Source: Onchidella celtica (Eukaryota; Mollusca; Gastropoda; Systellommatophora; Onchidiidae). Taken from it: a DNA stretch of 64,000 nt. The notes under the pieces are model-generated. The model was not told where the DNA came from and ran no database searches. It worked only from the letters and a program-made list of their open reading frames with translations. Below, in pieces: positions 47,901 to 58,106 of the stretch. Each line of letters starts with the position of its first letter. Positions within the stretch are counted from its first letter, which is position 1. The DNA is taken from NCBI GenBank assembly GCA_963931925.1, contig OZ007582.1, positions 18,577,818 through 18,641,817 of the forward strand. The letters run 5' to 3'. The translations under genes and the position numbers were made by a program.

Positions 47901-50900
47901 TTCTATGCCAAACCAACCCACCCCAATCATCAGCTCGACTTGAAGGGAACTGACAACTGGGTCAATCAGAGCAAATCTCTGAAAATTAAAATTACGTTGC
48001 TGTCTGTACACCGCATTCTGACTCATTAACAAATCATTCTTTACAAAGGCTGCCAGAGAACACTCAGACCCATAGGCATAGCGGCCACACAGCTGCCAAG
48101 GGCTGAAAGATCTACATACTTGCCAACTAAATGATTGCTTTAATATGGGATATCTCAAAAGACAACTGAACCCATGCTCTACAATGGCAAATTGAAAATG
48201 TCACTTATGACTTCCGTAAAAAGAGAATATAACCCTAAACATAAGACAGTCCCATTAAATAAGGGGCAGTTGGCAGATCTGTATTAGTTTCATGGGTGTG
48301 TCTTCCTTTGAGGGCCTCACCCTCCCATGAGATTAACTCACTTGCGACAGATCCGCCAACATTCGGCGGACTGGTCACTTTACAAACTGGACAGATCCGC
48401 CACCCCTTGGCAGACCGTGGTATTTTTTTTCTCTGTCCCTAACCCGCCGAGAGCTGGCGGAACTGTCGCCAGCCCTAGTGTAGCCATTTGTCTTGTTTCG
48501 TGCAAAGTTTCACGGAGATCCCGGTTATACTTTTAGAGTTATGACTGATAAAGGGAAGTCAGTCTGAGTAACCCAGACAGTGCATTGAGAGAGGAAAACG
48601 TACTCGCAGTGCTGTGCAATGGCTTCTAAAAAACGAAAGCCCAGAACAAACGTTTTTGAACCTTTTGATGAAAACAGTTCAGATTACGATGTAAGTGATG
48701 ATCAAGACCCAGAGTTTTTGCTTGGGCCAGACGAAAGTGATGATTCAGATCATGAATTTTCCGAAAAGTCAAAATATGGGTAATTTTTAATAAATCATTA
48801 AAAAAAAAAGTTTTGAACATACAGTATTTCTGTTTGTTTTATTACATTGTGCATTGTTTTATGTTTATTGTGTCAAAAGAACAAGGCAACTGAACAATTT
48901 TGAGCTGCTTGGTGATTTTATAAAAACACCCTGAAAACGCCAGTCTCCAGCGTATGTAAAATTTCCAAAGGTCCAGTCTCAAGTGAGTTAAAGAAAAACA
49001 ACTGTCAGTGTATCAATAATAGTATATCTCTGGAGCATGTCCAGAAATTAGATCTCAAGCTTCCCAAAATCCCGATAAACTGGCATCTCTAGTACAGTAT
49101 ATAAATCTTCCATGACTATTCTGTTTTATGCTTTACAGTGAGACGACCACTTTTTCTCTTTCAAGTACATGTACTCAGTACCTGTGTTTATCATGTCAGC
49201 TGTACAACAAAGTCACCATGACAACAACAAAATGACAATACGATATGGGAAACATCATGCAGGGCATGCAAGAGTTAATGGTAATTTTAGTTTGAAGGAC
49301 ATCAGTGGCAAAGCTAGCCAAGAACATGCAAGTATACAAGCTGGACAAGAGAGTTCACCGACAATTAAACTGACTGAATATCAGTTTTCTCTGCTTTGCA
49401 ATTATTTTCGGCACTCGATACTGGGGATACTGGACACTTAACTTCAAATCATTTACTTTTTTTTTTTGTTCCAATACCAAAAATGGGGGCCCTCTGAAAG
49501 TGTGTAAAATCTACGCAAATACAAAATAGCCTTGACATTTCTGCAGGTCCCTCCCCTCTCTACAGTTTGCCACCGGACCTCCTAAACAGAATTGTGACAG
49601 ATTTTTTCAGAGGGTTTTTTTCCAAGATGTAAACAGCAGAGTGGTCATATCGTAAATATAAATTTAACGAACTGACTTGGTTAGATATTCAAAATGTTCA
49701 GCATGTCATATTACTGGTTTTAGACAACTGAAGTCTGGGATAATAGCCAAGTGCTTGAAAATGTTTGCCTTATTCATGAATGAAGTGAAGTGACTTTGAT
49801 TTACACACATGGACTAACTATGCTTCCATTTGCCTTTCAAGTATGTCAGTAAAATTTTAATATCTTACGCAAGATTGCAAATTTCAATGCCGTTCACACT
49901 GAGCTTTTTTCAACATTTCTTCAGAAAATGAATTGCACATGCTATGAACATGAAATATTTCAATTATCAATCGCCCATCACATATGCTACTATAGTGTTG
50001 TCAATGATTTAAGTAGTTTTTAAGTAATGGCCATCTTTTCATTATTGCTAATAGTGAGATCTATTCATTCTCATAATGTGACCTATTGATATCTTTAATA
50101 GTTTTGAAAGTACATGCAGAAACATGTTTGCCCCATGTTTGTCAATACATAAGAAATCCCACTTTCACCAAAACTTTGAAAACACTCAAAACGCAAAAAT
50201 AGATGTAGACAGAGCATGTGATGGACGATGTCGTAACTTATATAAACTAGATTTAAAATTGAATTTTTAATACTTTTAAATACCACCCAGATCCATTTAC
50301 TTGTGCTGAAAGGACCACTCTGCTATAAACATTGTGAAAATCATGAATAAACAGGAGTACGAAACACAGCAAGAAAAGAACCTTACCATACACTTGTGGA
50401 GATTCAGTCTGCTCCTCTATGATATATATGTGGCGGTACAGAAAAAAAAAACAACAACAACAAAAATTACAGCAAAAGCATTCTTCAAAACAAAAATTAA
50501 GAAAACAGCAAACACAAACCAGCCCACACAGACAAGACAATATAATACTATAAAAGATACAGTATATGTATCAAGGACATAATTTTAACTCTTTGGGTTG
50601 CAGGGGTGGAAAGGAAATTGCATGCTGTAGTAATTCTGAACTGTATTTTATTGTGGATTCATTGCCACCCTGTTCCTTCATTATTCTTACATGCTTATAG
50701 AAAATCATGTTGACAATGTCCTTGTTACAAGACAGCCATACAACGAACAAGCCCATTCATTATGTACTCGTAAATTAATATATTCATCAAACTCCTAAAA
50801 TATGTATAAAAAAAAGAAAACAACAACCAAGAGAAAGACATACACTCTTGGCCTCCCCATGTATTAGAAATTTGTGTACAAATGTAATGGAGTAATACAA

Positions 50901-53242
50901 ATATTGTCATGGATTAAAGCTCAAAGGAAGTTACCTGTCTCAACCAACTAAAATGGGATCATACTTCTTTAAATTACTGAACATCTTTCTGGGACAACCT
51001 AGAGCGACTGAAACCTTTCTTGGAAATTTCGGTAGTATAGGCACTTGCAAGTTCTTTTACACAATTCATTCAACTGGTCAAAAAGATGCTCCCTTTTACA
51101 AAAACCTCTCTGCTGCATGTTATAAAGTGAAAAATGCTGTTGGAAAATATTTTTTGCTGTGGCCTATCAGGACTAAAGTTCCAAGCAATGGAACTGCTCG
51201 TATTCTCCTACTGGTCAACTGATAAACGGCTCTATTGATAAGAGCCAGTATCGCTGGTGCTTTTGACAACTGTTCACATAATGACATGTTCCCAATTTCA
51301 GGGTTCATAGCCGACTTTCATGTGTAAATTCATATTCAAAATATTTTTTTTTTCAAAATTTTTCAAGATAACAAATTGCCACCACAATGTCAAAGTAAAA
51401 TATGTAAAGTTTAATAATATGGCAATGTTAAAAATTGCCCAGAGCTCAAACAGTCATTTGCATTTGCACTTTTTCTTTTTCTTTTTTTTGTTTTGTTTTG
51501 CAAGGTCTGCTCGGAATCCTGTCATACAGGTACATGAAAACCTTGCCATGTGACTCAGCAGGCAGAAGGCCAAACAACACCACTGATGGAAATGTAAAGT
51601 GCTAAGAATGAAATTTCACTATCAAATGACTGGCCTTTGTTACAGGCAGTTCTGGAGTTTTAATGTCTCAGGCAAGAGAATATGATCACTTTGCAGCCAC
51701 ATTCATCACATCAATCATATAAGTTGCAACCATGCAGACAGCTTTTGTTCCACTTCCAGATAATGCTATAGTTATAGTGTAATGGAAAACAGGCAGCACT
51801 ACATCTGTGCTACACACACAAACAAAACATGCCCTCATTAATTAGCTATTACCAAAATGGCTAAAATGTAGCTTGGACAAAAATTGGAATTACCTATAAA
51901 CGTAGTTGACCTATGCTACAGATTTAACAATGGGTCTGAAAAAGGAATTCTGATGATAGAATAAGCACAGAGCAGCTGGCTCAAATAAAATCTCTGCATT
52001 TGTGAAAGGGTTTAAGTTATAAAAAAAAAAAAGGACAGAAAAACCCAAAAAGAAATGAAAATATGGTTTGTTTTGTGCATAGATGAAAGGTCCCATATCC
52101 ACAATTTAGTTTTGCAGCTTGGAAAAATCAACATAACACTGACAGTACTAAGACTTTTATTATTCTAAGCTTATGAGCTTATCTTCTTCAGACTGTCATT
52201 TCCTTCTAGAGATGAGAAATTATCTGCACTTATGAAATTTACCCAAACTTTTACCATTCCTCACTTACTTACATGTACTAATTTACATCTCTGCCATTTA
52301 TTGGCCAGCTAATCTCATCATTATCATGATTGTGTCGTATTGTTACTTTTTAATTACATACAATTTTTTTTTTTATTTCACTGCAAATTCTGCAGAGGCA
52401 ATAATGAAATCAGTCTTCATCTACTGCAAAACAGAATTGATTCCTCAACCTCTCAAGATTTAATTAAGTAAGAAATACCCCAGGGCCCAAATGAAATATA
52501 ACTGATTACTTTCATGCATAAAATTCAAGCACACAGGATACATACGGTTTGAGTACAGAGGTAAACATTCCAAACCAAACTTAAATTGCACGCCTACAAT
52601 TAGAACCAGTGATTGTGCAACTATTGTAGTGATAGAAAGGGAGCTAAGCAGTGACGAAGTGAAAAACTAACCATGTCCAGATCCTATTCGAAACAGCGAT
52701 GTTGGTGAGGGAGACAGTGGATAGGCCATATGCTGCTGCTGCTGCTGGAGGTGATGTTGTTGTTGTTGTTGTTGCTGCTGTTGTTGGTCCACCATCCCAT
52801 GATGCTGCGGTTGTTGCAGTATCTGATTTCCTCCATTGTAGTAGTAACCTGGGCTATCTGCTGGGGGAGATTGGGAAAATGGCATTTTCATCCAGAATTT
52901 AATATTCCTTTTGTCAGTAATACATTAACCTACAATATCACAGTACCAGTTCTATGCGGGATTAAAATGTGGCAAGGCGGAACAAAAAAAAGACAAAAAC
53001 AGGAAAATATATGTTGCCAAGCCCTATATTAACAAAAACAAAAAATTTCTCCCGTATGAGTAACTTCTAAACGAAAAATAATATTTAAATGAAATATATA
53101 ACACTGATAAAACATGGAAGGTCAAAATAATACAACAGAGGGAAGTTCAAGTCCACATACATGAATCCAAGTCCTTACCTGGTGGGGTCACAAAGTTGCC
53201 GTTGCCGTTGGACGAGGCATATGATGCGTTCTCAACATTCAT
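41533..53242 (-). CDS. PAR-type bZIP transcription factor (HLF/TEF/CES-2/giant-like), three visible coding exons
   Basis: This is a nuclear DNA-binding protein expected to bind D-box sites (TTAYRTAA) as a dimer. Joining 53242-53179, 52860-52672 and 41951-41533 on the - strand gives 672 nt, 223 aa. Residues ~15-85 are Gly/Asn/Pro/Tyr-rich with a 10-Gln and a 5-Gln tract (codons CAA/CAG) around His-His-Leu. Pro-Asp-Glu-Gln-Lys-Asp-Asp-Lys-Tyr (115-123) is the extended basic-region signature of PAR factors. The basic region has Asn130 and Arg138 in Asn-Asn-Glu-Ala-Ala-Lys-Lys-Ser-Arg. The zipper heptads are Leu148, Leu155, Leu162, Met169 and Leu176. A Gln/Asn-rich tail ends at the TAA 41533-41535. 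Both introns are phase 1, and both acceptors are NAG-NAG. No proline/acidic-rich activation domain is visible, so an upstream exon may be missing. The ATG lies one base after a splice acceptor, so the true start could be further upstream. Confidence 0.88.
42336..42533. repeat. three diverged ~77-bp tandem units
   Basis: Units start near GTGACTTGTGAAATG (42338), GTGACTTGTGAAGTG (42417) and ATGACTTGGGATGTG (42493), each followed by GTTTGTGT-CTCC and ACATACA-AAAGTACATCAT blocks. It lies in the large bZIP intron and shares the GTGACxTGTGAAGTGTGTT block with the CAGACCTGCCAACT element family. Confidence 0.7.
43462..43465 (+). repeat. 4-bp target-site duplication of the gypsy element (5')
   Basis: CTTC directly before the 5' LTR; the same CTTC follows the 3' LTR at 47778-47781. 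Four to six bases are typical for Ty3/gypsy elements. Confidence 0.7.
43466..43646 (+). repeat. 5' LTR (181 bp)
   Basis: TGTAG...CTACA. It carries the 18-bp palindrome AGCCAAAATAATTTGGCT at 43471-43488 and differs from the 3' LTR by A for G in CCACCRGAAG. Confidence 0.95.
43648..43665 (+). other. primer-binding site candidate
   Basis: TGGTGACCCCATTTTGAA begins two bases after the 5' LTR. The leading TGG pairs with the CCA end of a tRNA. The tRNA cannot be named safely from memory. Confidence 0.65.
43675..44484 (+). CDS. gag: gypsy gag polyprotein
   Basis: 269 aa, starting at the first ATG after the LTR. It forms the capsid of the intracellular particle and packages the element RNA. The Leu-rich capsid-like middle (about residues 15-160) contains Phe-Trp-x-x-Ser-Pro-Glu-Val-Trp-Phe and Leu-x-x-Leu-Pro-x-x-Val-Arg. 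The C-terminus has an atypical zinc-binding box Cys228-x2-His231-(Phe-Gly)-x5-Cys241-x3-Cys245, the form usual in mag elements instead of a standard knuckle. The frame ends in TGA at 44482-44484 and overlaps pol, which is in the -1 frame. It appears intact. Confidence 0.9.
   Translation: MNSDSSFDTVNAVSLKLPEFWTKSPEVWFARVEAQFGTKGITSDQTKYDYVVSSLNVDIAEEIQATLLNPPATDKFATLKRVLIKTFGKTQSQKDLELLNLNGLGDRRPTALLRKINALNNDPQTLKRALFLANLPPDVRTILAAQNISDLELLAEAADSIWEARSASITQQGAMAVNNVSSEIDMQQDSTVPSVDAVQSRSRFAANSHSRYAPNKDRSVPASNSWICSYHSAFGPKARNCRPNCKFASLLSKPQAHSFRFQGNGSTSC
44404..47524 (+). pseudogene. pol: gypsy pol polyprotein (protease-RT-RNaseH-integrase), broken by one deletion
   Basis: The pol frame is open from 44404 (after TAA 44403-44405 in that frame) and overlaps gag by ~80 nt. 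The aspartic protease active site Asp-Thr-Gly-Ala starts at 44559. The RT begins with Pro-Trp-Ser-Ser-Pro-Leu and Cys-Gly-Asp-Phe-Arg-Leu-Leu-Asn. At 45456-45458, inside the Tyr-Ile-x-Asp active-site box, one base is missing; the frame then runs into unrelated codons to a stop at 45575, while the correct continuation is open in another frame to TAA 47522-47524. That part encodes the RT thumb, RNase H (Val-Asp-Ala-Ser, Thr-Asp-His-Lys-Pro) and integrase, with an His-His-Cys-Cys finger and the D,D,E residues in Asp-Ile-Val-Gly-Pro, Thr-Asp-Arg-Gly-Thr and Ile-Glu-Arg-Val. As it stands, the copy makes no active RT. Confidence 0.92.
44460..44501 (+). promoter_or_regulatory. -1 ribosomal frameshift signal between gag and pol
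   Basis: The slippery heptamer G-GGA-AAC (44460-44466) is in phase with gag and fits the X-XXY-YYZ rule. After a 6-nt spacer comes a perfect 8-bp hairpin: ACCAGCTG (44473-44480) pairs with CAGCTGGT (44494-44501) around a 13-nt loop. The gag stop falls in the loop. A slip of -1 leads exactly into the pol frame. An alternative stem GCTCAAC/GTTGAGC (44468-44486) competes with it. Confidence 0.8.
47583..47596 (+). other. polypurine tract of the gypsy element
   Basis: GGATGGGGGGTAGA lies directly before the 3' LTR, the position of the plus-strand primer in LTR retroelements. One T lies inside each flank. Confidence 0.75.
47597..47777 (+). repeat. 3' LTR (181 bp)
   Basis: Identical to 43466-43646 except for one base; followed by CTTC as the target duplication. 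Confidence 0.95.
48111..48282 (-). mobile_element. short inverted-repeat element, CAGACCTGCCAACT family, inverted short copy
   Basis: Left end ACTTGCCAACTAAAT, right end GGGGCAGTTGGCAGATCTGT. The interior contains 'AAGACAGTCCCATTAAATAAG', comparable in place to the other copies read in reverse. It lies in the bZIP intron. Terminal matches are imperfect. Confidence 0.55.
48337..48987 (+). mobile_element. 651-bp TTAA-flanked element, piggyBac-like deletion derivative
   Basis: TTAA at 48333-48336 and 48988-48991 flanks inverted ends CTCACTTGCGACAGATCC and (reverse complement) CTCACTTGAGACTGGACC, matching at 14 of 18 positions. Inside are two inverted GGCGGA/TCCGCC motifs near the left end and a short acidic ORF (48619-48783). 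The structure suggests a piggyBac-like element that lost most of its transposase. Confidence 0.75.
48619..48783 (+). pseudogene. 54-aa acidic ORF, likely remnant N-terminus of a piggyBac-like transposase
   Basis: The ORF starts Met-Ala-Ser-Lys-Lys-Arg-Lys and continues with Ser-Asp-Tyr-Asp-Val-Ser-Asp-Asp and Asp-Glu-Ser-Asp-Asp-Ser-Asp-His-Glu, then TAA at 48781-48783. Basic start followed by Ser/Asp/Glu-rich stretches is the usual look of piggyBac-family N-termini (known), and its position inside a TTAA element fits. The catalytic core is absent. It could instead be chance, since it is short. Confidence 0.45.
48992..52671. other. rest of bZIP intron 2, no gene recognised
   Basis: AT-rich intronic sequence. 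The segment 51742-51814 is a repeat shared with 54048-54113. No coding exon on either strand can be defended. Confidence 0.5.
51742..51814 (+). repeat. dispersed repeat, copy in bZIP intron 2
   Basis: CTTTTGTTCCACTTCCAGAT ... GAAAACAGGCAGCACTA is shared with 54048-54113 (same orientation). Element type unknown. Confidence 0.7.
52672..52860 (-). CDS. bZIP gene, middle coding exon (polyglutamine)
   Basis: 189 nt, phase 1 at both ends. Donor GTTAGT follows 52672. The acceptor CTCCCCCAG is directly followed by a second CAG, so a 3-nt shift in splicing removes one Ala. The Gln tracts are encoded by mixed CAA and CAG codons (about 52735-52790), which limits slippage. Confidence 0.9.
53179..53242 (-). 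CDS. bZIP gene, first visible coding exon
   Basis: ATG at 53242-53240 starts Met-Asn-Val-Glu-Asn-Ala-Ser and ends Thr-Pro-Pro plus one base, with donor GTAAGG at 53178. The acceptor TTGTTGCAG ends at 53244, leaving one base before the ATG. Codons join cleanly to the next exon, which supports the gene model. Intron 1 is 318 bp. Confidence 0.8.
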
Positions 53243-54047
53243 CCTGCAACAATAATCAAACACATGAGTGATGTCGCTCTGACAACTTAACCGAACTGAT
53301 GCCGACTCTGTCAGTGTGTATGGGCAAACCTTAAAGAAAATGAATAGAATAAAAGATTAAAAAAAAAAAAAAAAATGAAGATTGAGGAAGAAATACACTG
53401 CCACCACATGAAATACCTGGCCCTGATTTATAGGTCATAAATATAGTATAGTCAGAATGTTTCCACTTGAGTGCCACCAGAAGCAGGCATACAAACTGCA
53501 AATTTCCATTTGAGCTGCATTAATTTTTCACTTGCTCTGACATTCTGTGTACACTGATAGAACCACATTAAATGTTACTACGTAGGCTCTGTTTACGCCT
53601 GCACAAGAAAACACTGAGACTGTGTTCAACATCGTGTTTCACATTTTTAAAACAATCGCACATTTTTCTTTTCTTTCTTCTGACCAATTTGAACAGCGAC
53701 AATGAGCAAAAAAAAGTTTCAGTGCACTGAGAGAAAATTCTCATTAGCTGAGTGGACTTTTGGTCTATATACCATGAAGAAATTTTCATGCGACCAGAAA
53801 ATGTGGGTTCTACTCTTTCTGGCTGATCTCTTTGGCCTTTGCACCTGTCTATACTTTTTCTCAGTTCTGACTTCAAGCCTGACGTTATATCTGATTTCAT
53901 CTATGTCATATTTCTCTCAAATCACAACATCATCAGAATAGGACATTATTAAAGCTATTACAGCAAACTAAAGAACTAAAGAAACTGTAGTTTTAATTTA
54001 GATCCTGACTATAAAACCTGCGCTAGAAACAGAAAAATGTCTCAGAC

Positions 54048-54113
54048 CTTTTGTTCCACCTCCAGATGCACTATATTAAAATTAGTATAACTGAAAACAG
54101 GCAGCACTATATC
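54048..54113 (+). repeat. dispersed repeat, second copy
   Basis: Matches 51742-51814; directly abuts the element at 54119-54383. Confidence 0.7.
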
Positions 54114-54118
54114 AGCTG

Positions 54119-54383
54119 TTCGTAGAGGACTGCTCTATATTTAGGGTGTCATGTATGACTTGAGTTATTTTCTGCACAAAAGAAATTTCTTTGAGAATAA
54201 GGACCAGTTCAATAACGTGCAATTATGCTAATTATTATTATTAAATACTAATAAACACAAAAGTACATTATGTGATCTCCATTCTACTGCCATAACTGAC
54301 AACAGTTTGCCTTCAAAGGCATGGGTATAATTATGTGCCCTTGTGGCATCACTTGTTGCAGATATCTAGTTGGTAGGTCTGAG
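54119..54383 (+). mobile_element. short inverted-repeat element, CAGACCTGCCAACT family, partial copy
   Basis: Contains 'GGACTGCTCTATATTTAGGGT', 'TTTGAGAATAAGGACCAGTTC' and a right end AGTTGGTAGGTCTGAGA. These match blocks of the copies at 7349 and 10722. The left terminus is missing. Confidence 0.6.
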
Positions 54384-54847
54384 ATCTATTAAGTTTTTGC
54401 TAGTGTCCCTTTTTTACCTGCCAAGCCCAGCCAGTGTAGGTGACTGCCAATAATCTAGTCAGTTGTCTTGAGCACACACTAGGGAGAGAAAATGATACCA
54501 AGGAGTCAGTATGATCCATGCACAAAATTTGCAAATATGAATTAAGAGCATTATCAGAAGTCACACCCAGAAGATAGTACCCAAAAAGCAGAGCGTGTTG
54601 TTATTTTGTGTCATTTTGAATAAAATACACTTCTAGAATGTAAAAATACACACACACAAAAAACAACAACACAAAAAACCTGACAAGACTTGGAAATATG
54701 AAATTTAGACAATCAGACATGACACTTGGAAGCCAGTACCTAAGAGCAAAGCACTATGCTATTTTGTGTTGTTTTGAATGAAATACACTTCTTGTTTATA
54801 AAAATACAAGAAAACATTATCATGTGCAGAATTTGTCCAAAATAGCC

Positions 54848-55183
54848 GCTAAATAACTTGATTCTGTTTAGTATTACTTTGTTTTGTATTTCTTTGCTCT
54901 TTACTGGATCGCTCTTTATTCTCAATCCAGGGAAGAATTTCTTTCTCATTAAAAACAACTGCTAAATAACTTGATTCTGTTTAGTATTACTTTGTTTTGT
55001 ATTTCTTTGCTCTTTACCGGATCGCTCTTTATTCTCAATCCAGGGAAGAATTTCTTTCTCATTAAAAACAGCTGCTAAATAACTTGATTCTGTTTAGTAT
55101 TACTTTGTTTTGTATTTCTTTGCTCTTTACCGGATCGCTCTTTATTCTCAATCCTGGGAAGAATTTCTTTCTCATAAAAACAA
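54848..55183 (+). repeat. three nearly identical 113-bp tandem units
   Basis: Units start GCTAAATAACTTGATTCTG at 54848, 54961 and 55074 and end in TTTCTTTCTCAT(T)AAAAACA. They differ at only a few positions, so the array is recent. No coding content. Confidence 0.95.
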
Positions 55184-55842
55184 TTTTTATCATTTCTTAT
55201 GCCCTTCCACAAAACAAAGGACAGGTGGCAAGTCTGCCATCATCCAATGAGTATTGAGCTAGAACAGAGTAATCAGATTGTCATCTGTCACCTGGTCAGA
55301 TGGCTACTGTGATAAACATGAGTGTCAAAAGATTATCACACAGCTGTCATAGGGACTGATATTACAAGAACATGTATTCATTTAATGAGCAGCTATGTTA
55401 CAGCTAAAATAGGAACAGCCGCATCAGCAGCCTTTGAATGGGCCAGACAAATCTTTGCCTGACAAGATGAACCAAGGCAGATAATCAGACAGGCTGACCA
55501 AGGGATACAATCACAGGCTGGCCAAGGGAGAAAATCGCATAAATTATGTTGTTTCCAAATAGGTCCAGGAAAGCCAAAAAATAATGATGTCAATAGGAGA
55601 ACTGAAGGAAAGACACTGCACCTAAAAATTATGTAAATATGACATTCCCACCAAACACAGACCTAGTCAACTATCACTATAAAATACAGAATAACACTTG
55701 TCAGACTCAAGTAGTCTTAAGCCATATCTAAAGTTGTCATGATAAATAACCATACTGGTCCATTGGAAAATTACCAAGGTAATAAAAAATTATGTAATGG
55801 AATCTGCCATCATTAAATACTATATAAGGTTGTCAAAACCAA

Positions 55843-56010
55843 TCAAATCTAAAAATAGCGAAATGTAATTACACGTTTGAAATGAAAAGTCACACCTTTC
55901 AAATCAGAGGTTAATTAAATTTGTGAAATCAAATCTAAAAACAGCCAAATGGAATTATGTAACAAAACATCACAACTGTCAAATCAGAAATTAATTAGAA
56001 TTTGTAATAA
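55843..56010 (+). repeat. two diverged ~86-bp tandem units
   Basis: ATCAAATCTAAAAATAGCGA and ATCAAATCTAAAAACAGCCA start two units, each followed by TCAAATCAGAxxTTAATTA. Confidence 0.7.
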
Positions 56011-58037
56011 AATTTACCACAACTAACCAAATCTGGGGCCTGTTACAAATTGTTATGCAATGGAAACCATGATAATTGAATATGTTAGAAAAGTTGTCAC
56101 AAACAATTATTACAGGCTAACAAAATTTACCACAACTAGCTATGCCATGCCAACTGCTCCCACCAAAAATTTTGCAGAGAGCACCTTATCATATTCAACC
56201 ATTTCATATGAAACTGTTACAAAGTTTTGGTTAATTTTTGGTAATCTTGGATGTGGCGAAAACATTTCTGCTTATAACTTCAAAACTATAAAAGATACCA
56301 GATACATCACTTTGTGAGATCCCTCACCAAGAGCAAGGATAAGGTGGCCATACATCAAAGCCACCAAATTCATCCACTCACTAGCCCTGAGATGAATGAT
56401 GATTTATGCAACATTAATGACAACTGCCACACTAACTGCTGTGGACATTCATGTTATTTAAAAGTGAAGTTTCTATGCTTTCACAGTTGAGATTATCACA
56501 CAAAGCCCCACAGCTGGGCCAGCAATTATCTCAGGCATTAAAGGTTTTTAGCATGGTAAGCACGCATTACTCTGAAACAGATTTACAGAATGCACCGTTT
56601 TAATGGCAGAGCCATCCCTATTAAACCAAGGGTGGAGTGAGACGGACAGACAAAATAGCCTGGAATCAGCCACAAACAACCACGACTGTACATGAAAGGG
56701 GAAATGCCTGGTGTTAATTGAAAGTCACACCCCTATCAAATTCCATTTAATTATATCACGGAGTCTAACAACTGGCCTGGATTTCACCACAGCTCTGCAG
56801 GGAAATGTTTGTGACCAAATCACACCATAGTTGCAACAACAAAAGCTGTTTATTTCATCAGCTGCCACAATAGTTGCCGCCCCCCCCCCCCGTTTTTTTT
56901 CAATAATAAGAAAGGACACCAGGCATTGTGAAATCATTGGCCATACCATGACAATATTGCAAAATTAGGCAATGAGTAGGTTCCACCAGAAATCACAGAA
57001 TTCAGGCTGCTCTGATTAAATAAAAAGAAAACTGATAAATGGTTACTCAAACTGGAACTAAACCACTGCATCGAGGTCTGGACAATTCTGAACTGCTGGT
57101 GACTGAAACAGCTTATCCACAATTTGGTATTTGAATTGGCTGTGGGATTTTAAGAGATCATATTTGTAAGCAGGGTGACAAAAGCCAGAGGTGTTGTAAC
57201 ATTTGGTGACCAAAAATTCCACGAGTAAAAATGGAATGGTTGTCATTTTCTAACCACAGTATCCAAACCCGATGGAGAATTTATTTCAAAGTTTTTTTCA
57301 GTTTTGTGTTTTCATTCCCTAATTCATATTAGCATTTATGTCACAGTGACTCAGAAATATGTTCATTCAACTAGGTTCCTGCACTTCTTTCAGGATGCAT
57401 TCCCAGGGCTACTTAAATGCAAGAAAATAAGAGCATTTTTCAAAAAAGCACATTTTAGTTCAGATTTTCTCCACTTTTCTTTTTAAAATAAAATGTTTTT
57501 TGAACCCCAGGAAAATTCCAAGGCTATTTCTTGTTTACATTTCATGGCTTTTGCAGGGATCCCTGGAATCCCAGGACAAGGCAGGAGCTCTGTTCAACGT
57601 GGGATGTAACCTTCACCCCCTCTCCCCCCACCCATTAAAAAAAAAAAAGGTGGGCCCAAACGAATTGAAATCATGGATATTTGAGTCACATTCCTGGAAA
57701 GATGTTTGTGACATGGTAGACAGACCTCTGACCACTTACAGCCATTGGCACATGTATCATCCTTATAGGGGACATAAAAATTCTCTTCCCAAACTCTGGA
57801 GCTAATTACATGTAATTTATCAAAGTGGTTATAATGAAATTTTGACAGATTTTTCAACCGTCTCTTTTCAATTTCCCATGATGGCAACAGCCCTGCAGCT
57901 AGGGTTAATGTAAAACCCAGGTTGTAATCCTGTGCTAAATAAAGGGAGAGGGCCATCCATCCGTCTACCTTAATCTATGCACAGCTGGAGAGAGAGGGGG
58001 GGGGGGTAAAAGAGAGGGGGGGGGAAGAGAGAGCAAA

Positions 58038-58042
58038 TGGGA

Positions 58043-58103
<61 letters not shown>
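58038..58103 (+). repeat. (GA)n microsatellite in a purine-rich tract
   Basis: About thirty GA units, preceded by G-rich GAGAGGGGGG stretches from 57990. A second purine-rich tract lies at 60230-60435. Confidence 0.95.

Positions 58104-58106
<3 letters not shown>

Larger units (their letters stand above)
53243..58037. other. upstream part of the bZIP gene, probable 5' intron
   Basis: Holds repeat arrays (see separate entries) but no coding exon I can defend. It is presumably a 5'-UTR intron if the promoter is near 63.2 kb. Confidence 0.4.

Noticed and set aside
52730..53032. Leu- and Val-rich open frames on the + strand near 52.7 kb
   Set aside because: Antisense of the CAG/CAA polyglutamine codons of the bZIP exon.
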